Assembly (NCBI RefSeq): GCF_037975245.1
Contig: NC_092582.1
Location: 11,076,001-11,140,000 of the forward strand
From: Apostichopus japonicus
Taxonomy: Eukaryota; Echinodermata; Holothuroidea; Aspidochirotida; Stichopodidae
Direction: 5' to 3'
Length of the DNA stretch: 64,000 nt
Below, piece by piece: positions 40,201 to 52,200 of the stretch; positions within the stretch are counted from its first letter, which is position 1, and the number at the start of each line of letters is the position of its first letter. The notes under the pieces are model-generated. The model did no database searches, had not been told where the DNA came from, and saw only the letters and a program-made list of their open reading frames with translations. Both the position numbers and the translations under genes were made by a program.

Positions 40201-43200
40201 TGCTCCCCACGTCCAGATAATGGTACATGCCACGGATCTCCTGCATTTTACTTGCCGTCTGGGGGTCCAGTTCACGAGCCTTCAGGAGGGTTATAAACTT
40301 GGGGTCCTTGTTGCGTTGTTTTCGGATTCTGCTCTCTTCCAGTAATGCGAAAGAACTGAGTAGTTTGGACTTGATGCTGTGGACATCTTCGTTAAGTGAC
40401 TGACGAGATAAAGAGATTTTGAAAAGAGTATTTACAAAAAAAATTAGATTACTGATATGTATTTTGTGTTATGCATCTGAGGTAGTGACCTAATGACAGG
40501 TGTGCTAGTCTAAGTAGTCCAGCCGCTTCCATCGATGGGCCTCGGACAATTAAAGGCTTACTTCTCAAGAAAAAAATTTAAAGGGGTATAGAAATAGAAC
40601 CTCGAATGATAGTGTTGTTAGTCCAAAACATTTGAAAAATATTTCTGTGCCCAAAGTCAACCCTTTAATGATCTCCAAACTATTATAAGACAAAAAAAAA
40701 TGACCATCAGAAAAACCATAAAAAAAAAAATTCAGTGACAATTTGAATTTTATCCTTGACTTATAGATAGCATACCTTTGTACATTCCAATACATCTGCT
40801 TTAAAAGAGTCCAGATCAGCCATGTCTTTCCTTATCCGTCTGAGTTCCTCTTTATTCCCTATGGAATACTTTCCGTCTCTGGTGCGTGACTTTAGACCGT
40901 CAATTTCTTTTCCAAAATGTTCCATCTAACGAAGGAAAATAATAGCAATTTCAATTTATTTGTGTAATAGCCCACGAAACACTAAAGCATTGCAAAACTT
41001 TAATTTCTTCTTTTCTTAAACTCCAGAGGTATCTTTCATCTGACTAAAGTCCGGTAAAGTTGACTTGTCATTTGGACTTGCAACTGTTAACTCAGCACAC
41101 TTGATTAACATTTGATCAGTATTTTCTATTTGTAAATATTATTGTAATATATTATTGTAAATTTTATAATAATATAATTATTTTTTATGTACAATTACAC
41201 TATGGCTCAATATGACAAATCCATATACCATGTATGAGAGGTATCGATGAATTATACCATAATATAAGATATCATGTTTATGGGTTTGACCATTGGTGAC
41301 CCAGATGACCTTTGACCTCCACCATAATCAATTGAGTCCTTCAATTAAATATATCGCATACACACGCCAAGTATGAAAGTATCCATGCTTCCTAACTTGA
41401 GATACCATATGTACTAAGTTTTCAATATTTGACTTCTGGTGACCTCAGATGAACTTTGACCTGCACCAAAAACAATAGGGTTCTTCTTCTCAATATGATG
41501 CATACACATGCTGAGTATAATAGTATACATGCTTCCTATCTTGAGATACAGTGTTTGCAAGGTTTTCAGCCTTTGACCTCTGATGACCTCATCTACATGC
41601 CAAGTATGAGATTCATCAAAGTTACCCTTCTTGAGATATCATGTTTACAAGCTGGGCATCACACATACACACTAACATACATACACCCCCATCATGACTG
41701 CATAGGCTTCTATTGTCATCGAAACCAACAAGCAAGAAAATAATCTTGCCTCAGTTAGCAGGATCATCTGCTTTTGACTGAATGTTTCCAACTCTTCTTA
41801 CCTCATCTAGAATATTGGACATGAGGGCTGACTCTAAATGCTCTCCTCCTACTGATGTAGACACTGAGCTAACAGGACTGACCGGTTCCACTACGGGTGC
41901 ATACACCTGTTTCTGTGCCTGTACTGCTGCTGCTGCCGCTGCTCTCTGTGCTTGCATGGCACTCTTCCTCTGCTCCAATGGAATGGTAACGCTCAGGTTA
42001 CCGGGGGCCTTTGGGACGTCCTGGACTTTTGGTAACGTGATCTGAGATGAGGCACCTTGAGGTTCCTCTGTGACCACGAACGGTAAGGACTTCATCATGG
42101 GGGCTACCTGGTTTGGCGGGGCCACAGATGGGGGATTGCTCACCGGTGCATGACTGGTGGGAGGCACTGAAAGAGTATGAATTTCATTAGGTTATTGGTT
42201 ATGCAAAGGGTTCTGGACATCGACATGTATATAAATGCATTAAAATGTCTTTATCTAACCAGTGTAACAATCAAATGACCCAAGAATCTTTCTTATTTGT
42301 TTTTAATAAGGGAGTTCATTACAAGGACCTATATTGCATGAGTTAACACTGGTAATAATATTTTGCTTATCCATTAAACACATCATATCACAACCAACCT
42401 TGCTACACTTTGGAGCAGCTACAAAGCCAAAAAAGGTAAGGAATTAAAGTGATCAGCAAATCATAACAATTATTTCAAAATTCTCTGTAAAATATGATCC
42501 GTCAGTTGCCATTGAATTAAGGGATCATAAAATCTGATCCGTAAGTTGCCACTGCATTAAGAGATCATCAAATCTGATCCATAAGTTGCAATTGCATTAA
42601 GGGATCATAAAATCTGATCCATAAGTTGCCATTGCATGAAGGGATCATAAAATCTGATCCGTAAGTTGCCATTGCATGAAGGGATCATAAAATCTGATCC
42701 GTAAGTGACCACTACATTAAGGGATCATAACAGTCTTCAATCCACTTTTGTAACATGCTATTTATATAGACATCTACTCCATATGAAACAACAAACCTTT
42801 TTCCAACATAAAAACGTAGAACAAAGAACAGTAGTTTGTTCAAACCTGTTCCTTGGGCCTTTGTGGGAGCTACCAAGGTTCCAGTTGTCTGTTGGCCTGG
42901 CCCTGCTTGACCACTGATGGGCTGTGATGGAGCCACCGGTTTGTCACTGCTTCCTGATGGTCTGGCGAAGGGGTATGCGGGAGGAGCAGAGGTTTGTCCC
43001 CCAGATGCAGATGCAACTGTCGATGGTACAGAGGCTTGGCTGGTGGTACTTCCAGGTTGTGCGTTGAACGAAAATGCCGGCTTTGAAAATGAGAAGGGCG
43101 TCCCTGAACTTTGACTCTGGTTGGTCTTGGTGGAAGAACCAAACAGACCCTGCGATTGTGTTCCTTGGCCTACGCCGGAAGAGGAACCAAAGAGACCCTG

Positions 43201-46200
43201 AGAAGATGCTGCACCAAAGGGAACCGTCTGGGCCGTCGATGGGGCGGGTGGGGTAAAAGATGGAAAAGAGCTGGTCGACGGAGCATCCGTGGTCGAAGAG
43301 GCTGCTTTTGCAAACGAAAATGGTGGCGTCCCGCTGGTTACGCCAGACGGTTGGAAAGAGAAGGAGAAGGGTTTAGTTTGAGCTCCAGTGGAGGGAACAC
43401 GCGAATCATCTGTCGGCTGAGTCACTTGGGAGCCGGCCGTGCTCAGTACGGGTCCATCTCTTCCAAAAGCAGTCGAGCTGAAAGAGAAACCGCTTTGGGT
43501 TGTGCTTCCCGGTTGAGTGGGCGGTTTGAAGGAGAACGGCATCACAGAGGATGGCTGCGCGGTCGGGGGCTTGGGTGCAGGTGGCATCGCTCCCGTAGTA
43601 GTAGTAGTCAAATTTATGGACCTGTTAACAATGAAAGGGGAGTTAAACCTGATACGCTTGTACAACTTCTCTGGTTTTATATGTTAAGCCTCAGTTTCTT
43701 TTTATCTTCTATTCTCCTTTCTTGCCCTATTAAACACTACTTAGCTTTATGGCCCTATTAACCCCCTAAAAAACCCTTTTTATCCTAGTAGCTCTGTTCT
43801 GACTTATCTAGTCACCGTTAGGGCCCTATTAACCACTACAAAATCTCATTAATCCCTGTAGTTCTATTTCACCCCATCTACTCACCCTTATTGCCCTATT
43901 AACCCCTACAAACCCTTTTTGCCTAAGTGGTTCAATTTGAAATTGTCTACTCACCGTTAGGGCCCTATTAACCACTACAAAATCCTATCTACCCCTGTAG
44001 TTTTATTTCACCCCATCTACTCACCCTTATGACCCCATTAACCCCTGTTTACCCTTGTGGTTCTATTTCACTCTATCTACATACCCTATGGCCCTGTTAA
44101 CCACTACAAAATCCTATACATCTTTGCGGTTGTTTTTTCACCCCATCTACTCACCCATATGGTCCTATTTAGCACTTCCACAGCCTATCTACCAACAGAA
44201 ATGTCTTGAAAACTATCTACTCACCCTTGTGGTCCTATCCCAGCAGGTTGGCCATCCATTGCAGTTTGTCTGACTGCTGGGAGAACAATAAACAATAACA
44301 TACATTTACAGAGTTATGTTCAATTAAACAAAATTAATATTAGCTAAGAAAGGTTGCACAAGAAAACAGGAAATGTCTACTACCAGGAAATGTTTTAAGC
44401 CGGTAATTTCCTGTATGATCAAACTGAGCATTCCAACCATTTAAGTGGTGGAAAATTCCTTTCAACTGGTTCTGTTCAAATGTAAACTGACACATTTCAT
44501 CATAACTGCTAAGATCTTTCAAAACATTTATTACAAATGTTTGGAATAAATAGAAAACGGACAGAATGAAAAAGTAGAATGATTTCTCAGTTAGTTCTCC
44601 GTTATTCATCTAAAATAGAAAACTGACAGAATTCACGCAGGTGCAAAGAAATATATTTGACGTTGATTTTGAATATTTAGACAAATTCTTCGAGAAAACC
44701 AAACATCTTGATCCACTCTCAAACCCCATTCTCCTTACATCGAGACCTGTACCTGTATGATTATGATCATGTTACATCAAGTGAAGTATTGCATGTCAAT
44801 TCGAAAGGGAAAAGATACTACACAAGATCTTGGTTAATAAGGTTGGCATGCTTTCTACCGTGGACTGTGTATCTGAGCCAACAGGAGCAGATACCTTGCC
44901 ATAAAAGACACCCAAGACCTGTAACTGTGATGTTACGTAAAGTGACTATCACGAGTCTCATTGAATAAGCAATAGATACCACACATGATCAGGTTAAAGA
45001 GTGATGAGTATTTTACTGTGTAATGTTTACACGTGATCACATGATCCTAGCCAAAATACTGAAAAGAGTGGACACTACTTTTTTTTTCTTTTTTTTTAAA
45101 GTCACTCCAGGTGTTAGCTCAGTGGTTAACGTTGGCGCCTGCCAATCATAAGGTCCCCGATTCGAGTCACTCCAAGATTAATGTATTTCGTCCAATTACA
45201 GAGTTGTTGACAATTGACAATTCATAAATCATTGACGTTAAATATGAATCTAAGAGACTGACTTCGGTCAGCTTGCGGCTTTGATAAGCCAATGAGGCTT
45301 CTTCGCGAGTACCTGCTTACAGTAGGATCTAAAATACATACATAAATACATACATACATACAAGATAGAGATTGGTCATGAAAACCGATACTACAAATGA
45401 TCTTAGCCAGAAAGGACTAGGATAAAAGTAAGGGAGCAGCTCCTACCAGAATCTTCTTCAACTGCAGATTAGGTACTTTCTTCAGTCATTTCATGACAGT
45501 AGGACCCTCAGTTACGAGAGAAAATGACTAAGTAATTAGTGGATGTTTGGATCCAATGCTTGACACATCTCATTAATACATGTATAAGATATCCCTGTGG
45601 GATGATCTGATCAGGAAAGAGGGCAGTTGCTCTACTATAGAAACAGGTGCCTTATTTGCATATATTGAATATGCATCACGAAGTACACCACAGATTATGC
45701 AGTTGTGTCTCACAGTGTTGTTGGAGATGTTTTTGTACCCATCCCTCAAGAACTGTTCATTTTTACTTAAGCTCAAAGGAACTTCAAAAAAATATATAAA
45801 AAAAATGATAGGACATGGGAAAATTACCTATGCCTTTGCTGACTCCCACTGTTGGTAATGGCTCAGTCCTGTACTGTAGGGACTCTTTCGATTCTTTGTT
45901 TATAATATGGAACGGGCACAGAAGTCCCTCCGATGACAGCAGTAGCAGAATCGGAACAGGGTCGAGTTTCTGTTTGTTCACTGTTTATGAAGTTAAGGAC
46001 AATGGTAAGTAAACAATGGTGTGACCACACACCACCCGCTGATGGAAAAGACAAGGTATCTGGCAACACAATCTGTTTCTCTAACCCACCAAACAGAGAA
46101 ATAAACTTTGACAGCAGTAGCAGAATCGGAACAGGATCGAGTTTCTGTTTGTTCACTGTTTGTGAAATTAAGGACAATGGTTAGTAAACAATGGTGTGAC

Positions 46201-49200
46201 CACACACCACCCACTGATGGAAAAAAGACAAGGTATCTGGCAACACAATCTGTTTCTCTAATCCACCAAACAGAGACATGAAATTTTGACATAAACTTCA
46301 TTGCTTTGCAATTGAGAAAATAAAATGTTTAATAAATTGTACATTGTGGGACACAATTTTTTTTTCTGTATTTAGATGAAAATTTGGATTATACTTCTTA
46401 AAGGTTAAGTATTGGAAGCTAAATTCAATCTTTCTAAAATCCCCATAAGTTCTTCTTTTTTTCCTTAGTTTCTTATTCTTATTCTTATTATTCTGTCAAA
46501 TTGTTTCAGACCCAGAGGCACATAGTAACAATTCAGATGTTTTCTAGCATAGTGAGGGGCAAAAATACGACAAAAATGACCAAAATTTGTGAAAACTCAC
46601 CAGCCAAGAACGGTAGTTGTGAAGAGAAATCTACGGCGAATCCCATAGGGAAGGTATCGTCACTGTCACATAGAGGGAGCTCTACCCTGGCTGTGTCCTC
46701 TAGTGTCCATACATCCCAACTAGTTTTGACATCTGGTTTGTGGCCCAGTATTCCTGTTTCCATGGAGTTTCCTGATGATGCGATGACAAATCCCCTACAG
46801 AATGGATCAAATTTTGGCATATATTTCAAAAACATGTACTTATGCTGTAAGGACAACTTTATTTCATTCTTAAGAGGAAGACAGAATATAATAAATTTGG
46901 TTCAATTTCAGCTTCAAATTTATGGAAAGGTATTAAAACAGTTTATTTGGCTGAGAAGAAAATAAGTGTCAAAAGCCAAAACACAAAATTCTAAACAATA
47001 ACTAATCCAACTTTTTCCTCAAAAAACACAGAAAAGTACGAACAAAAGGTTTGAATGATAAGACGAGGGACAAACCATTTATCTAGGAACTTCATGTAGT
47101 ATCTGGATTTTCTGTCCTCGCCACTTCCGTAGCAAATGTCTTCAAAATTGATGAATGACACAGGCTGTTCTTTCTACATTTGCAGGAGAAATGTACAGAA
47201 CAAAATGTAAGGAACAATAGCATCTAAATACAAGGTCAACATTTATATGCATCACATAGATATTTATATGTATAAACATGTCAACAATGATTTGGTTAGG
47301 CGTAGGTTTACCAGATTCTTTTGGTTGAAGAGGGGGGGGGGGACACCGCATCCTGGAGGAGGGTCTAAGGTGTCTCACCCTTCCCATTGGAGAAAAGTTT
47401 GGGATTTTAAAGAGGGCTTCATATCAGATGGTGGTATAATAACAGCATATATATCTAATGTTTCTAACTTAGCTTCACGAAATAGCTACACTAACGTTAG
47501 TGTCAGCTCTTGTTGCATAAAATATCTTGTTGCAACCATATGTAGCCCATGTAATGCAGCTATTCTCGCCAAGCTTGTGGGTCTAATATGTATTCACTTA
47601 TAATGTTTGTGTGTTGAAAACGGCTATATCATGCTTCCATAATGGCAACATATAGTGATATGCACAGCATGTGTACTTTGTTTAGTTTGCATATTGTAAA
47701 TAAGTGATATTTTTGGAGATCACAAAGACCTTTAGATAATTGGGACAACTAAGTTTGCCAGGAAGACCATATTATATCGCTGCAAACACGGGACTATACC
47801 AATTAATTTGGACATACGGTAACCCTAGATAGGCTGTACAATGGTAAGGTGACACCATAGGTACAGGGGCATATACAAATATCAAGGCTAGGCTGTACTT
47901 ACAGGGGCATGTACAAATATCAAGGCTAGGCTATACTTACAGGGGCATGTACAATGGCAAGGTTAGGCTGTACTTACAGGGGCATGTACAAATATCAAGG
48001 CTAGGCTATACTTACAGGGGCATGTACAAATATCAAGGCTAGGCTGTACTTACAGGGGCATGTACAAATATCAAGGCTAGGCTGTACTTACAGAGGCATG
48101 TACAATGGCAAGGTTAGGCTGTACTTACAGGGGCATGTACAAATATCACAGCTAGGCTGTACTTATAAGGGCATATACAAATATCAAGGTTAGGCTGTAC
48201 TTACAGGGGTATGTACAAATATCAAGGCTAGGCTATACTTACAGGGGCATATACAAATATCAAGGCTAGGCTATACTTACAGGGGCATGTACAAGTATCA
48301 AGGCTAGGGTATACTTACAGGGGCATATACAAATATCAAGGCTAGGCTATACTTACAGGGGCATGTACAAATATCAAGGCTAGGCTGTACTTACAGGGCA
48401 TATACAAATATCAAGGCTAGGCTATACTTACAGGGGCATGTACAAATATCAAGGCTAGGCTATACTTACAGGGGCATGTACAAATATCAAGGCTAGGCTG
48501 TACTTACAGGGGCATGTACAAATATCAAGGCTAGGCTGTACTTACAGGGGCATGTACAATGGCAAGGTTAGGCTGTACTGTCTCCTCCTCATCTATGTAT
48601 GCAACAACCCACATGAAAGTTGAGATCCAAAGAATATCAACAACTAGAAAGAAAAAAATGACAAATATGGCAATTATTTCACTAAATCTGGCACAAACAG
48701 TTTATCACATACACATAGAATGTTCTTGGGAATATAAGTGCCATCTATATCGTACTTGACTATGGTCAACTCCAGATTGTGCACTATAAACTGTGTCCAT
48801 CAGTGCACACTTTTTATGTGGTTACATTTCTGCCATGGATGCAGATTTTGGGTTAAAAAAACAAAACAAAACAACAGAAACTGGCATAAAAAGGATTCTC
48901 AGGAAATTGAGATATGATGAACCATCCAACATCAAAATGAGATGATATAACATAATCGAATAATAACAATTAAGCTGAAGACAGGGATCATTTCAAATTG
49001 CAAACACTCCCACAACAATGTTACTGTAAACCTCCGATGACATGTATCATTATAATACCTTTAACTGCTTCGTTGGTAAAGTCTGGCTTAGGCACAATTT
49101 TCTTCTGTTCCATGTTATGTGTAAACTGTAATAACTGGCCATCGTTGGTTCCAATCACAATCTGCTTCCCCTTCGGGCTCCAACAAACTGCAAACAGATA

Positions 49201-52200
49201 AAAAAAATATACTCAAACAAAAGTTCGCTTTCCTTTCATTTTCTCTTTTTCATACAGCATGTAATCTTTTGTGTAAGTTATCCTGCAGAGACTTCATAGT
49301 AGACCCTTTGTGGAATACATTTGAGCATTACTAAATTATGATGCGATGCAGAAATAAGCCTGTGCATAATGACACATTAACGACAGAATGAAGCGAAAGA
49401 AAAATTCAACAAAATGACATGCGGGACGAGTTGCCACTTCTCAAGTCGACATGGGTCTACACGACAGAACTTAGCCGGTTGACTAAATAAGTAAATGTTC
49501 TTGTCTTCACATAAACACTGCGGCTGGTCTGTTCCATTTCACAAGAGAAGGCAAACAAGCAAAAACTCACAAGCATCAGCTTTGAAAATCTGTGGTAAAG
49601 ATGACAGCAGAGAGAGCTTGCCCTCTGACCATGTCCAAAGTTCTGCGGTGCCATCAGAGAGACAAACTGCAAAGAGTGAAGGAGTAACAGGATTCCACTG
49701 GAGATCTATCAGGTCCACATCAGTTTCCTTTGAGAGTCCAGTTGTAAGAAAGGCCTTTGCAGAGGACGCCTGAGGTAGAAGGAGATATAATAATAATAAT
49801 AATCATAATAATAACAATCAGCAGTTATTTTTACGATACTTTAGCGCCCACAAATGTGGGAGAAACCCGCAAGGGCTTATGGATTACAACCTACATGTCG
49901 GGTGGCTTCCAATTGAACTTCTAAATGCAGTTTACTTGACTTGATGTTGTGCAATATTTGTTTTAAAGGAATTGGTGCAGTTCATAAGCTTGACTGAACA
50001 AGTATTGTATCAAAATAAAAGTGAAGGAAACGAACGAACACTTTCATGTTCCGCTTGCTTGCGACCATTACTGCCAAATGTGTCTGGCCAATGTCCTATT
50101 TAGAATTCAGAGTATTCACTCATAAAATAATATCTTTTACAGGATGACTTTGGGCAAAATTTTAATTTTGATGTGTAATAGTCCTAGGAAAAAGAAAGAA
50201 ATTTGAGTGTTGGTAATAATGTTCCAATATTCAAGATATTCAACTTAAGTACATCTCTGGATTGCTCCTTTAAGGCTAAATTGATGATAATGTCCACTCT
50301 CCTAAATGCAGGCCTAAAAGTTTATGTTAATCCACTCTTTTATAAATTCCAACAACTAAACCAGTATGACCTGTTTTTTATAAAAATATCATATAAACAA
50401 CAGAACAACCTTGCATGACATTCATCACCTTTCGCATTTAACAAATTTTGTGACCTATTGTAAACATGTTAACTGAGGCCATAAAAAAAGTCTGATGTCT
50501 CCCTATTGAGGAGTTAAGTTAATGGTCTGTGTGTTAAACCAAGTAGTCTAGCCACTTAAATAGTTGATGTCTCAATAACCAAGAGTAGTATAGAAAACAA
50601 TTTGAACTTTCCTCTTTTTTTTCAGTCTTTCTATTTTTAGTTGACAAATTAATTTTGGACATAAATTTGCCCATTTTAAGGTTCCTTTGGTGAACTAACA
50701 AAAAATAGAATAGTGTCTTCAATTGCACAATATTTCATTTTATTGCAACAAATTTTCTACACTTTTTCAGTGAAAAATGCATATCTATGTACTTTCGCAA
50801 TAGAAATCTTGTTTTGATACTTTGCTGCAAAGAAAATTTAAAAAAAGAGCTTCTGACCTGCTTACAAACATCCACAATATCAAAGATATGCACTCTCAAA
50901 TTTGCATCTCCTTTGGTTATGACTGATATGACCTGTTCCTGACAGTCTACAGCAATGTGAAGGGGCTTGTCTGACAGAGAGAGCTTTTCATGGGGATAAT
51001 CTGATACTGTAGATGAAAAGAAACAGAAGAATATCTATGAATAAAAGTAGGTAGAATAATCTCACATATGAACGATAAAAAAAAATATGTCATATTGATA
51101 TTATGGTAAAAATGGTAAAATGGTAAAAGATAAAATGTATGATCCTTTTTTCACTATATTTGATATTAATATTTGTGAAATCAAAATTCAAGAGCACTGG
51201 CTTCTTTGATTTCTCTTCAGGTTGGCCATATATGTATTTAGGATGAACTGAGTGAAATGTTTCAGTCAACAGCCAAGGTACAGTACTTCACTTTGTCCCA
51301 TTCTACCGACTGCCATGAAAGAGAATTCCTCTTTCTGTGTCTCACCATGAGCACAGATGGAGAACGAATAGAAACAAAAGAATCTGTCTCTACCTTGACA
51401 CTTTCATGATGAGTAATCGGACTTCAGAAAGGGTAATTGTCCAGAGGTGCTAAAATTACTATTGAAAAAAGTGGTGCATAAAATTTCACTAAATGTACGG
51501 AACACCACAGCATGCTAAAGGTCCTTAATTTTTCCCCCCACTTTTCACCTTGTTTTGAGCAAAATTGTTTGCAGCTTATTTTTAATACCCACTTTCCCCT
51601 CCCCCTCCAAAAAATAATCCCATGGATAAGCATACCTGTAGTACCAGGGGATTCCTGCCTCTCATCAGAAATTCTAACAAGATCATCAATCTTAATGACC
51701 TTGATAGTGGCTGGAAAATGAGAGGAAAGATATATATTTATGCATCATTTAAAATTGGCATCATGCCATGATATAGCAGGCATAAATAATGATGTCCTTA
51801 AAATTTCAACTTGGGGCCCCTAGATGGATCAAATGGAGAAGTCTATTAGCCTACAATAGCATGCATCGGAACCTCTGTTCTGTGTTAGCCTACCATAGCA
51901 TGCATGGAGACCGTTGTTGTATGTTAGCCTACCATTTAACAAGCATAGAAACCTCTGTTCTGTATTAGCCTACCATAGCATGCATGGGAACCTTTGTTCT
52001 GTGTTAGCCTACCATCATAAACATGGAAACCTCTGTTCTGTTTTATCCTACCATAGCATACCTAGTCCTTCACAGTGAAAAATCACAGCACAAACTTGCA
52101 TCCATATAACCTTTTTATGAATTTGGAATCATTATTATCCAGGCTTTACGTGACCACAGTTTGAAATATAAATCATGTGACTAAGAGCTTTCTTTGCTTT

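Noticed and set aside
43111-43761. 216-residue plus-strand frame
   Set aside because: It is antisense to the GC-rich, in-frame and homologous Nup214 exon 12, and its composition is a mirror of that exon.
46110-46177. Unit B copy as a genuine extra exon
   Set aside because: It has an acceptor and frame but no donor giving a consistent phase to the next exon, and it reads into intron-derived sequence. Kept as a duplicated pseudo-exon.
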